Notes: generated by a model from the letters alone, not told the origin. Shown: positions 8,287-15,765, counted from the stretch's first letter. The stretch: DNA of 48,730 bases from an uncultured Lachnospiraceae bacterium (GCA_910586555.1 CAJUJY010000028.1:1-48730); one strand, 5' to 3'. Numbers and translations are program-made.

Positions 8287-8460
8287 TTATTTTATTTCAT
8301 TGCCTGTTTTAGCATCTTTAGATTTGCGCAGTGCAATGCCTGCCTTAATACCTGCAAATGCAATTACAATACTAATAAGGAATTTTACCAGATACCAGGC
8401 AAAAGCACCCCCAAATGATAAATCTGCAAGGCTTTTTGCCAGAAATGCTGTTGTAACCAT
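8287..8460 (-). CDS. Small membrane protein, 57 aa
   Basis: An open frame with ATG at 8460 and TAA at 8287 encodes 57 residues. The centre, from about residue 15 to 40 (GGAFAWYLVKFLISIVIAFA), is one hydrophobic helix. The end is basic and hydrophilic (LRKSKDAKTGNEIK). A GGCAGGTAG-like site lies upstream. It sits 17 bp before the CYTH gene and 76 bp after hisIE, so co-transcription is likely. I do not recognise a family. Its size and composition resemble the short single-span proteins common in Lachnospiraceae; function unknown. Confidence 0.6.
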   Translation of the reverse strand: MVTTAFLAKSLADLSFGGAFAWYLVKFLISIVIAFAGIKAGIALRKSKDAKTGNEIK

Positions 8461-8536
8461 AAAAAACTACCTGCCTTTCTGATAATTGTTTTTTAAATTA
8501 TATATTAATATTTATCCTGGTATCATATGGGTTTAT

Positions 8537-9799
8537 TTAACGCCTGTTTACAAGTTCCCTTGTAATATCTTCCCAGTCAAGCCCACATTCTGCCATAAGA
8601 ACCATCATATGATACAAAAAATCTGCAATTTCATACTTAAGTTCTTCACTTCCTTCATTTTTAGCAGCAATAATAATTTCAGAAGCTTCTTCACCGCATT
8701 TTTTAAGGATTTTATCAATTCCCTTATCAAAAAGGTAATTTGTATATGAACCCTTTTTAGGATTATTTTTCCTGCGGACTATTATATTATAATCTTCTTC
8801 AAGGACTTTTAAAGGGTTAGTTTCTATATAGTCTTTTTTGGCAAGTTCCTTAAAGAAACAACTATAACTTCCTGTATGGCATGCTGCACCTATCTGGTGT
8901 ACTTTTGCAAGTATTGTATCATTGTCACAGTCAAGCATAAGCGATTTTACATACTGGTAATGCCCTGACGTTTCACCCTTAACCCATAATTCCTGCCTGC
9001 TGCGGCTAAAATATGTCATCTTGCCAGTTTCAATAGTTTTCTTATATGATTCTTCATTCATATAAGCAACCTGGAGTACTTCACTTGTACGGTAATCCTG
9101 TACAACAACAGGCAAAAGCCCGTTGTCCATAAGTTTAAACTCTTTAAAATCTATAAGGCTTTCAAAAAGTTCTACATCTATACCCTGTCTTTTAACAGCC
9201 CGTTTAGCCTTGTAAATATCTTTATCTTCAAAATAATTTGTAATAACTGCATCTGCATTTTTATATGAAAGAAGTTCTTCAAGCCCGTTCCTTATTAAAC
9301 CATCCCTTATAAGAACCTGCATCTTTGTATTAAGGACTGTTTCACCAAAAGCATCTGTAGTATTAATATGTTTAAGTATTGCTGTGCCTATTCCCATATC
9401 ATAATATTTATTAAGCTGTGCTGCATTATGGAAATCAGCTTTCATATCAATTTCTATTGCAAGCTTGTCTTTTCCAAACCTGGCAATTATTTCATCAATT
9501 TCATCTTTTTCTGGAAAAAGTGCTTTTCTTATAACAAGTTTTTTAGCTCCTGTGTAAAGTGCTTTTTTAGCATCTTCAAACCTGTTTATATAAATACCTA
9601 TAAAAAATGGTATGTCAACCTGCTTTTCGATTTTCCTCGCAGACAGCAGAAACTCTTCCCTTGAAGCTTCATCACCTGTATAATTATATATAAAAAGGCC
9701 ATCCGCCCCTTCACATGAATACTTTATGGCAAGACATTCAACATTGGCAGGGACTTCATTTTCTGCATTAATAAATGCAATTATTTTCTTCTGTGCCAT
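8537..9799 (-). CDS. hisIE: Histidine biosynthesis HisIE with an extra N-terminal HisA/HisF-like domain
   Basis: Residues about 210-320 are phosphoribosyl-AMP cyclohydrolase (HisI), with SRSRQELWVKGETSGH and the zinc-binding C-D-N-D ... GAACHTGSYSCF. Residues about 325-420 are phosphoribosyl-ATP pyrophosphatase (HisE), with KCGEEASEIIIAAKN and EIADFLYH. Together they perform the second and third steps of histidine synthesis. Residues 1 to about 205 resemble a degenerate TIM barrel of the HisA/HisF type. I recall this arrangement from other Lachnospiraceae, so it is not a local fusion. I chose the ATG at 9799 (MAQKKIIAF): an earlier in-frame ATG at 9862 lies inside a repeat element, and an ATG at 9811 is possible. 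The other his genes lie 8 kb away. Confidence 0.88.
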   Translation of the reverse strand: MAQKKIIAFINAENEVPANVECLAIKYSCEGADGLFIYNYTGDEASREEFLLSARKIEKQVDIPFFIGIYINRFEDAKKALYTGAKKLVIRKALFPEKDEIDEIIARFGKDKLAIEIDMKADFHNAAQLNKYYDMGIGTAILKHINTTDAFGETVLNTKMQVLIRDGLIRNGLEELLSYKNADAVITNYFEDKDIYKAKRAVKRQGIDVELFESLIDFKEFKLMDNGLLPVVVQDYRTSEVLQVAYMNEESYKKTIETGKMTYFSRSRQELWVKGETSGHYQYVKSLMLDCDNDTILAKVHQIGAACHTGSYSCFFKELAKKDYIETNPLKVLEEDYNIIVRRKNNPKKGSYTNYLFDKGIDKILKKCGEEASEIIIAAKNEGSEELKYEIADFLYHMMVLMAECGLDWEDITRELVNRR

Positions 9800-9851
9800 G
9801 CAACTGACCATTCCTTTCCCCACAGTACCAGGAACAGGCCTGTGGCTGTTG

Positions 9852-10045
9852 TTTAACCTCATTAAGTAAGCCCTTTACAATACACGCTTCTTAAGCGGTG
9901 GGTTTGGTTTACCAGGGCTTGCTTAGCCTGGCAGGAGTTCAAGCTCCTGCCAGGCTAAGCAAAGCGGCAATGAGGTTGTTTTTCAAGTGGGCAAGTAGCA
10001 AATGCCTGCTTTGCAGGCAATGCGGATTGCGAATATCCGCTTGAC
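9852..10045 (+). repeat. Structured repeat family, copy 2 (full length, 194 bp)
   Basis: Starting at TTTAACCTCATT, the outer stem AACCTCATT pairs with AATGAGGTT. Inside it AAGTAAGCCCT pairs with AGGGCTTGCTT, there is a small CGCTT/AAGCG hairpin followed by GGTGGGTTTGG, and a perfect 17-bp stem with a 5-nt TTCAA-type loop. A 3' domain follows: TCAAGTGG pairs with CCGCTTGA and encloses a TGCCTGC/GCAGGCA hairpin. The same order of helices occurs in the copy at 16513 with different bases. It separates metK from hisIE. It could be an unknown RNA or the ends of a non-autonomous single-strand transposon. Confidence 0.7.
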
Positions 10046-10110
10046 CTGTCTGTATAATTTATACCTGCTGGCAACAAAACAGCACATACATTATACAACA
10101 TTGCTCTAAG

Positions 10111-11328
10111 TTAATCAACAAAAAGTAAATTGTAATTATGCATTAAGTATTTTTTAAGCTGTTCTGCTTTATCAAGCCTTTCCCATGACAAGTTAAGGCC
10201 GTTTCGTCCAAAATGCCCATAGGCTGCTGTCTGTTTATAGACAGGTTTTCTTAAATCAAGCATTTTAATTATTCCTGCTGGACGCAAATCAAAATTTTCA
10301 CGTATTATGTTAACAAGTTCTTCGTCACTAACCTTTCCAGTACCAAATGTATCTGCCATTACAGATGTAGGCTGTGCAACACCGATTGCATATGAAAGCT
10401 GTATTTCACACTTATCTGCAAGTCCTGCTGCAACAATATTTTTTGCAACATAACGTGCTGCATATGCTGCTGAACGGTCAACTTTTGTACAGTCTTTTCC
10501 AGAAAATGCACCACCACCGTGGCGTGCATAACCGCCATATGTATCTACAATAATTTTACGCCCTGTAAGCCCGCTGTCGCCATTTGGCCCGCCAATAACA
10601 AATCTCCCTGTAGGGTTAATAAGGTATTTTGTTTTCTCATCTGTAAGTTCTGGCGGAAGTACAGTATCAATTACATATTTACAGATATCTTTATGTATCT
10701 GTTCCTGTGTTACTTCTTCAGAATGTTGTGATGAAATAACTACTGTATCAATATGTACAGGTTTTCCATTACTGTCATATTCCACTGTAACCTGGCTTTT
10801 GCCATCAGGACGCAGGTAACTTAATGTACCATCTTTCCTGGTTTCTGTAAGCTTTTTTGCCAGTTTGTGTGCAAGAAAAACAGGGTATGGCATATATTCT
10901 TCTGTTTCATTTGTTGCAAAACCAAACATCATTCCCTGGTCACCTGCGCCAATAGCTTCAATTTCCTGGTCACTCATATTATTTTCCCTGGCCTCAAGTG
11001 CCCTGTCAACTCCCATTGCAATATCGGCTGACTGTTTGTCAAGCAGAATGTTTACTTTGCATGTATCACAGTTAAAACCTTTATCATCACTATCATACCC
11101 AATTTCACGTATTGTTTTGCGCACAATATCTTCATAGCAGACATCTGCTTTAGTAGTAATTTCCCCCATTATCATTACATAACCTGTAGTAATAACTGTT
11201 TCACAAGCCACACGGCTCATAGGATCCTGTTCTATAAGTGCATCTAATATTGCATCAGAAATATTATCACATATTTTATCAGGATGGCCTTCTGTAACTG
11301 ATTCAGATGTAAATAATCTTCTTTCCAT
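10111..11328 (-). CDS. metK: S-adenosylmethionine synthetase
   Basis: This 405-residue enzyme makes S-adenosylmethionine from methionine and ATP. All family signatures are visible: TSESVTEGHPDKICD at the N-terminus, GAGDQGMMFGFA in the middle, GGAFSGKDCTKVDRSAAYAARY, and AIGVAQPTS. Length is normal for the family. The in-frame extension upstream of 11328 is excluded because TGGAGGA lies just before this ATG and the upstream sequence is a riboswitch leader. Expression should fall when SAM is abundant, through the SAM-I riboswitch and terminator at 11507-11649. Confidence 0.97.
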   Translation of the reverse strand: MERRLFTSESVTEGHPDKICDNISDAILDALIEQDPMSRVACETVITTGYVMIMGEITTKADVCYEDIVRKTIREIGYDSDDKGFNCDTCKVNILLDKQSADIAMGVDRALEARENNMSDQEIEAIGAGDQGMMFGFATNETEEYMPYPVFLAHKLAKKLTETRKDGTLSYLRPDGKSQVTVEYDSNGKPVHIDTVVISSQHSEEVTQEQIHKDICKYVIDTVLPPELTDEKTKYLINPTGRFVIGGPNGDSGLTGRKIIVDTYGGYARHGGGAFSGKDCTKVDRSAAYAARYVAKNIVAAGLADKCEIQLSYAIGVAQPTSVMADTFGTGKVSDEELVNIIRENFDLRPAGIIKMLDLRKPVYKQTAAYGHFGRNGLNLSWERLDKAEQLKKYLMHNYNLLFVD

Positions 11329-11506
11329 AATAATCCTCCATTCCTGCCACAAGCCCGCAAATCCTATGTCACAGGCACAAGTTTTTGCAAAGGTTTGAGT
11401 TTTTTTATCTGCTGCCCTTAATATAATGCCTGCGGGCAGCCTGGCAGATATTATTTTTATTGGCTTGTATTGTAATATTCTCTTAAGTGTATGGCAATCC
11501 TTATAA

Positions 11507-11538
11507 TAAAAAAATAAGCCCGGCAATAAAGCGGACTT
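11507..11538 (-). terminator. Terminator of the SAM riboswitch expression platform
   Basis: On the minus strand AAGTCCG pairs with CGGGCTT around a 9-nt loop and runs into TTATTTTTTT. It lies just after the aptamer and about 180 bp before the metK start, the standard position for SAM-dependent premature termination. Confidence 0.8.
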
Positions 11539-11550
11539 GATATACCAACT

Positions 11551-11649
11551 CCTCTTATTGTTCGGTTGCCCGCTCAGATTGGCACCTTCCTGCAAGGGGG
11601 TTGCCGTGGTTTCACAGAGCCTTAACTCTCCGCCACTCTTAATAAGAGA
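11551..11649 (-). promoter_or_regulatory. SAM-I (S-box) riboswitch aptamer upstream of metK
   Basis: The minus strand shows the S-box core in order: CTCTTATTAAGAGTGGCGGAG, the GGCTCTGTGAAACCACGGCAACC segment with its kink-turn and pseudoknot positions, AAGGTGCCAAT, and a closing CAATAAGAGG that pairs with the 5' CTCTTATT. In this class SAM binding stabilises the aptamer and permits the downstream terminator to form. This is a textbook arrangement for metK in Firmicutes. Confidence 0.92.
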
Positions 11650-11688
11650 TACTTACAATATTTTTTTAATTACATAAATACTATATAT

Positions 11689-12366
11689 CTATTCTGTATA
11701 TCTGTCAAGGAAATTTTTATATTTCCCACATCTGTTGGATAGCTGGAATATGTAGCTTTCCTTTTCCATAAATTCATTGTATTTTATTGCCAGCATTGTT
11801 TCAGGCTGGTCTTTTATGCTTCTGGCAATCATCCGGGAATCTGTGCCATAACGGGCGCTTACTTCTTCATATACTTTTTTCGCCCAGACAGCCTTCCCTT
11901 CATCAATCGTTCCCTCATAGCCGGCTGCGCTGAAGGTCATCGCTGAAACAAGCATTACCACAATCAACAGTAAAACCTGGAGCACATTGATTCTAAATCC
12001 AATGAACAGGCTGATTATTATGGTAAGAGTCCCCTGTATAGTAGAAACAACTGCCCCCGACAGGATATTTCCGATAGAAATCTGTGAACGTGCAACCGGC
12101 GCAACCATAACCTCTTTCATATATCCGTCCGAAATATCCGACAGGATATCTGACGAATTATTGATACCCGTCTGAAAAACAGTCATAATAATAACGCCTG
12201 CAATCAAATAATTCATGGGTCCGCCAAAGCCGCTCATGGAAGATTTCATCATAAAGGAAAACATCACCAGCATGAACATGGACATCACGATGCTTCCAAT
12301 CATCCTCCCCCTGTTTCTGGTGTAATTTAACAAATTCCTCTGTATAATTGCTGTAACTGGATTCAT
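11689..12366 (-). CDS. ABC-2 type transporter permease, truncated and fused to an unrelated tail
   Basis: Residues 1 to about 149 are the first part of a DrrB/ABC-2 exporter permease: NRGRMIGSIVMSMFMLVMFSF, then several hydrophobic helices and the family segment GYMKEVMVAPVARSQI. At about residue 149 the protein changes abruptly from membrane sequence (SAAG) to a soluble, charged 76-residue tail (YEGTIDEGKAVWAKK onward) that I do not recognise. The last one or two membrane helices of the family are therefore missing, and a deletion that joined two genes in frame is likely. Its start overlaps the ATPase stop by ATGA, showing the two were made together. Transport function is doubtful. Confidence 0.7.
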   Translation of the reverse strand: MNPVTAIIQRNLLNYTRNRGRMIGSIVMSMFMLVMFSFMMKSSMSGFGGPMNYLIAGVIIMTVFQTGINNSSDILSDISDGYMKEVMVAPVARSQISIGNILSGAVVSTIQGTLTIIISLFIGFRINVLQVLLLIVVMLVSAMTFSAAGYEGTIDEGKAVWAKKVYEEVSARYGTDSRMIARSIKDQPETMLAIKYNEFMEKESYIFQLSNRCGKYKNFLDRYTE

Positions 12367-13280
12367 GACTGTCTGATCTCCTTTCCTGTGATTGCGAGGA
12401 AAACCTCGTTCAATGTTCCGTTTTTTGCCTCAAAATCAAGAATCGTATCTTTACACTCTGCCAAAACAGCAAGCGCATCAGATGCTTTCTTTGTATGGAA
12501 AACAACCTTGTTGTCTGCTTTCTTATAAGGAATCTTTTGCTCCTTCAATATCTTTTCCAAGGTTTCCGTATGCGTACAAATTGCATCCACCCCAGTTCTG
12601 GTATACTGGTGTTTTAAATTCTCCGGTGTATCGTGGGCAACAATCTTCACATGATCCATAATTACAATTTTGGAGCATACCTCCGCTTCATCCATATAAT
12701 GCGTGGTCAAAAAAATCGTCATGTTTTTCTGCTTTTGCATTTTCTGGATATATTCCCATACATTTGCCCTTGTCTGTGGGTCAAGCCCGGTTGTTGGTTC
12801 ATCTAAAAACAAAACCTTTGGAAAATGCACAAGCCCTCTCGCAATCTCCACACGGCGCTTCGTTCCGCCGGAAAGACTGCCGGTAACCGCCTTTTTCCAA
12901 TCTGTAAGCTCCACTAAGCCAAGGGCAAAATCAATCTGCTCTGTAACCTCATTTCTCGGAACCTTATAAAAGCTGCAATGATATTTTAAATTTTCCTCCA
13001 CCGTCATTTTTGCATCCAGCGTGGAATCCTAGAATACAATGCCGATATCCTTTCTGACTGCCCCCTTTTCTTTGTAAACATCATGCCCATTAATCCGGAT
13101 ACTTCCCTCCGTTTTATCCAATATTGTGCATAAGGTATTGATTGTGGTACTCTTACCTGCGCCGTTGGGTCCAAGAAACGCAAAGATGCTTCCCTCATCT
13201 ACTGTAAATGAAATATCTTCTACTGCCTTAAAATCTCCGTATGTCTTTGAAAAATGTTCTACTTCAATTATTGGATTCAT
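12363..13280 (-). pseudogene. ABC transporter ATP-binding subunit interrupted by an in-frame amber codon
   Basis: The frame encodes a complete drug-exporter-type ATPase of about 305 residues: Walker A GPNGAGKST, signature LSGGTKRR, Walker B VLFLDEPTTGLDP and H-loop TTHYMDEAE. It is split by a TAG at 13029-13031, directly after IGIVF, the position where the family has the Q-loop glutamine (IGIVFQDSTLDAKMT). A single CAG to TAG change explains it; reading frame and flanking residues are intact. The fragments are 13032-13280 and a possible restart at ATG 13007. Either it is a recent pseudogene, a sequencing error, or suppressed by readthrough. It precedes the truncated permease and follows a MarR gene. 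Confidence 0.85.
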
Positions 13281-13298
13281 TGCTTTTCCTCCTCATCC

Positions 13299-13336
13299 AA
13301 AAAATTAAGCCCTATGGATTTATTCCCATAGGACTT
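13299..13336 (-). terminator. Terminator after the MarR gene
   Basis: On the minus strand AAGTCCTATGG pairs with CCATAGGGCTT, followed by AATTTTTT. It lies between the marR stop (13370) and the ATPase start (13280), only about 20 bp before the latter, so some readthrough or a promoter inside the hairpin region would be needed for ATPase expression. Confidence 0.65.
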
Positions 13337-13369
13337 ATTGCTATAGATTCTATAGTGCCTCTAATTTAT

Positions 13370-14029
13370 TTATTTGTCTGGTATGCCGCCAAATGCGCCA
13401 AATTTGCCTCTATCTGGAATGAAACCGTCATAATCTGGTGAAAAGCGTTCTGCTCCCGGTATGTCTGCCGGGCTTCTCCCTCTCCCAAAAGAGCCGAATG
13501 CCCGCTCCCGCATAGACATCAGCTGTTCAAACTGTTCCCCGCCCATACGCTCCCTTGCCTGGTCCATCCAGTCTGTTATATTATCCTCCTCTCTGCCATC
13601 AGCCTCCTGTATTCCAAACGCTGCAATAATCCTGTCTAAATATTCCCCAAACTGCTGCAATTCCTCCAGTGACAGGCAGTCGAAAATTTCCTCATAATCT
13701 GTTTCAGGCTGCTGGGTCTTTTTTCCTTTTTCCGTCAGATGAACAACCATGACCCGTTTGTCGTTTTCAGAGGGCTTACGTTCCACATAACCGCTTTTTT
13801 CCAGCTTATTTAACAGCTCGTTCAGTGATTGCTGCCGGATGCCCAGCAGATACGTCAGCTCCCTTGTCTTAATTTCCGGCTGGATTTTCAGCATGGCAAG
13901 GATTCTCCCCTGCCCCCGTGCCGGATCGGCAAATGGTCCTGACTGTGCCTGACTGAACATCTGCCGGCGTTTCATAAGCCATTGCAGCGTAGAGAGCTTT
14001 TCATAAATAGCTGTATACATATCATCCAT
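13370..14029 (-). CDS. MarR-family transcriptional regulator
   Basis: This 219-residue protein has a winged-helix MarR domain: helix-turn-helix about residues 52-85 (TRELTYLLGIRQQSLNELLN, then KLEKSGYVERKPSENDKRV for the wing). A 70-residue C-terminal extension rich in Gly, Arg and Pro is longer than usual. It is the first gene of an ABC exporter unit and likely represses it. The upstream region has a perfect 9-bp inverted repeat overlapping a good promoter, consistent with autoregulation. Third-codon positions are richer in G and C than in neighbouring core genes, which suggests acquisition by transfer. Confidence 0.85.
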   Translation of the reverse strand: MDDMYTAIYEKLSTLQWLMKRRQMFSQAQSGPFADPARGQGRILAMLKIQPEIKTRELTYLLGIRQQSLNELLNKLEKSGYVERKPSENDKRVMVVHLTEKGKKTQQPETDYEEIFDCLSLEELQQFGEYLDRIIAAFGIQEADGREEDNITDWMDQARERMGGEQFEQLMSMRERAFGSFGRGRSPADIPGAERFSPDYDGFIPDRGKFGAFGGIPDK

Positions 14030-14054
14030 ATCATGCTCCTTTCATTTTATACTG

Positions 14055-14119
14055 GTACTTGTATATTTGCTTATTCAATATAATACAGGTACCATTCCAA
14101 TTTGTTAATAGTACCTGTA
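14055..14119 (-). promoter_or_regulatory. marR promoter with repeated operator half-sites
   Basis: On the minus strand TTAACA (14103-14108) and TATTAT (14080-14085) are separated by 17 bp. GTACCTGTA at 14111-14119 and its exact complement TACAGGTAC at 14084-14092 flank and overlap the promoter, and a one-mismatch copy, GTACTTGTA, lies at 14055-14063. Such dyads are typical operators for a MarR dimer repressing its own gene. Confidence 0.6.
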
Positions 14120-14209
14120 CTATTTTTTAAAAAATAGTATTTGCAGACAAAATAAAATCCATTTGGCATATGCCCGTTCTTCCTCTGTGATATAAATTTT
14201 CTTTTCCAT
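14120..14209 (-). pseudogene. Truncated small protein resembling a conjugative-element ORF
   Basis: The frame MEKKIYITEEERAYAKWI resembles the start of short proteins carried on Firmicutes conjugative elements (MKEKIYITDEERAKC type). After 18 residues it runs into unrelated hydrophobic and lysine codons and stops inside the 22-bp palindrome TACTATTTTTTAAAAAATAG... at 14118-14139. I take it as a broken end of a lost mobile element. The identification is from memory and weak. Confidence 0.3.
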
Positions 14210-14473
14210 ACTGTTTTACCTCGTTTCTCCTAAGATTTTACCATATTTATTTTGTGAGGGCTATCTACATACAACGGATTTTCACTTTGCTTATTCTTCC
14301 CATTTTTCACTTTACTCACAATTCACACCTGTTACTGCTGTTGTAAAAAAACTCATTTTGATTACTTCTTTCTTAAAATTTCATTTTTTGATAAAGAAAG
14401 AGCTTTGATATGTAAATTTCCTTCCATTGGTGTTAAAATAAGGGCAGGGAAATCCTTTGGGAGAACCCTGTGC

Positions 14474-14525
14474 GGACATCCGGTACATTCTGTTTGGCGA
14501 TAGGCTGTACCGGTGTCCTGTTTTT
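14474..14525 (+). terminator. Inverted repeat with T-tract in the gene-poor 14.2-14.6 kb stretch
   Basis: GGACATCCGGTACA pairs with TGTACCGGTGTCC with one bulge, and TGTTTTTG follows. It looks like a rho-independent terminator on the plus strand, although no plus-strand gene precedes it. The 14210-14617 stretch otherwise shows no gene that I can support and probably consists of mobile-element debris. Confidence 0.35.
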
Positions 14526-14617
14526 GTCCGTTCCAAAGTACATACAAAACTCCTGATTTTTGGCTTTATGCCAAAGGTTTATAAGCTCCATATTCAGTTG
14601 TCGTTTGGCACTTCTAT

Positions 14618-14823
14618 TTACATTTCACTTTCATTGAAAATTCCCTGTATCCATTCAAGGTATTTATCCATATAGTATTTCTGCCCAAAAGCATGGTCTT
14701 GTCCTTCTGCCACAACAATAGAAATATCACAGCCTTTATTCTGGGCGTGCATAATATAATTAATACAAAAGCACTGATTCCAATAACAAATACTGCTATT
14801 AACAATATGATTATTATTTTCAT
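14618..14823 (-). pseudogene. Collapsed alpha/beta hydrolase gene (N- and C-terminal ends only)
   Basis: Two frames overlap. From ATG 14823 a 24-residue membrane or signal segment (MKIIIILLIAVFVIGISAF) is followed by frame-shifted nonsense. From 14752 another frame encodes NKGCDISIVVAEGQDHAFGQ and KYYMDKYLEWIQGIF, ending at 14618. The second is the C-terminal end of a BD-FAE-like esterase, including the catalytic-histidine motif GQDHAFG. The central 200 or more residues have been lost. The intact-looking neighbour at 14865 is a paralogue. Confidence 0.6.
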
Positions 14824-14864
14824 GTTTTTTTCACTGTTTTAAAGCTCCTCCAATTATAGTATAT

Positions 14865-15581
14865 TTATTTTATGGGCATATAAGTATCAAGGTATTCCAG
14901 TATCTTTCGCATATACTCCCCATACACTTTATTGTCATTCTGCAAACCGTGACCCGAATGTTCACATAAATAATAATCATGGGGGACATTGTTATCCTCA
15001 AGTGCTTTCAGAAGCCTTAGCGATCCTTCATATGGCTGGACTTTATCATATTTTCCATATGCAACGAGAGTAGGTACACTGTTTTCGTTTACCCAAAGCA
15101 GAGCAGAAATATCTTTTATTTCTTCATCATACTCAGAAGTACCAAACGCTGATTTGATTTCCCTAATTTCCATAGATTGGGAGTACACGCTTGTATCAGG
15201 GTGGTCATCGCTGACAAGGGTATAGTTAATACCTGCGGCTACATATCCCTTAGAACAGAGCCACTCCAGCATTTCTCCATCGCCAGATTTATCTCCGCTT
15301 GTAAAACCACCTGCATGAAGATATACAACCAGACCATAACTATTTCTGGAATCACCGGCTGGAACATAAAGGTCAAATTTATTGGCTTCGCCCTCACCAT
15401 AAGCGATGTCAGTATATACCTTTCCAACTGTATCATTCCATTTGACTTTAAATTCCCCGCCAAATGGATCATGCTTCATTTTAAAAGCAACAGACCCTCC
15501 AAAAGCAGCAATAAATGTAACAATATAGATAATTCCCCACATAATTTTGCCTTTCCTTTTTGCTTTTTTTTCTTTTCTCAT
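14865..15581 (-). CDS. Alpha/beta hydrolase lacking the nucleophile-elbow region
   Basis: This 238-residue protein has one N-terminal membrane helix (about 14-30). It then has the start of a BD-FAE/esterase fold: LVVYLHAGGFTSGDKSG with the HGG-type oxyanion motif, and GYVAAGINYTL. The C-terminal part has the acid and base of a catalytic triad, GKYDKVQP and HSGHGLQ. Between SMEIREIKSAF and DISALLWVNE, where relatives carry the GxSAGG nucleophile elbow and about 80-100 residues, there are only about 15. The deletion is in frame. The protein is probably inactive as an esterase or has been repurposed. Its ATG overlaps the stop of the upstream 44-aa gene (ATGA). Confidence 0.75.
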   Translation of the reverse strand: MRKEKKAKRKGKIMWGIIYIVTFIAAFGGSVAFKMKHDPFGGEFKVKWNDTVGKVYTDIAYGEGEANKFDLYVPAGDSRNSYGLVVYLHAGGFTSGDKSGDGEMLEWLCSKGYVAAGINYTLVSDDHPDTSVYSQSMEIREIKSAFGTSEYDEEIKDISALLWVNENSVPTLVAYGKYDKVQPYEGSLRLLKALEDNNVPHDYYLCEHSGHGLQNDNKVYGEYMRKILEYLDTYMPIK

Positions 15582-15712
15582 AGAAAGTTACCTCCAAACA
15601 TGGTGCCGCCCAACAAAAGGTTCAAAAATGCCCGAAAAGCAAGCCGCCCAAAAACAACCGCTACGACAATGATAAATAATAAAATTAGAATACGTTTTTT
15701 AGTATGTGTCAT
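15578..15712 (-). CDS. Small membrane protein, 44 aa, coupled to the hydrolase
   Basis: From ATG 15712, preceded by GAAAGGAAAG, the frame encodes a basic start (MTHTKKR), one hydrophobic helix (ILILLFIIVVAVVFG) and a glycine-rich end (LLGGTMFGGNFL). Its TGA overlaps the hydrolase ATG by four bases, so translation is coupled. The frame can be extended upstream, but the extension runs into the operator region and has no ribosome binding site. I do not recognise a family; it may be an anchor or partner of the hydrolase. Confidence 0.55.
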   Translation of the reverse strand: MTHTKKRILILLFIIVVAVVFGRLAFRAFLNLLLGGTMFGGNFL

Positions 15713-15743
15713 GTTATCTTTCCTTTCTGCACACTTGATTTTT

Positions 15744-15765
15744 GAATGAAAGTGTGCTATCATTC
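15744..15765. promoter_or_regulatory. Putative TetR operator in the divergent promoter region
   Basis: GAATGA and TCATTC form an inverted repeat with a 10-bp spacer in the 121-bp region between the divergent 44-aa gene/hydrolase unit and the tetR gene. This placement is typical for TetR regulators that control themselves and a divergent target. Confidence 0.45.

Noticed and set aside
9800..9862. Earlier start for hisIE at 9862
   Set aside because: The ATG is part of the AACCTCATT arm of repeat copy 2 and the extra residues are not domain-like.
14362..14547. 61-codon minus-strand frame containing a cysteine pair
   Set aside because: It overlaps a terminator-like inverted repeat, has no ribosome binding site and probably lies in mobile-element debris.
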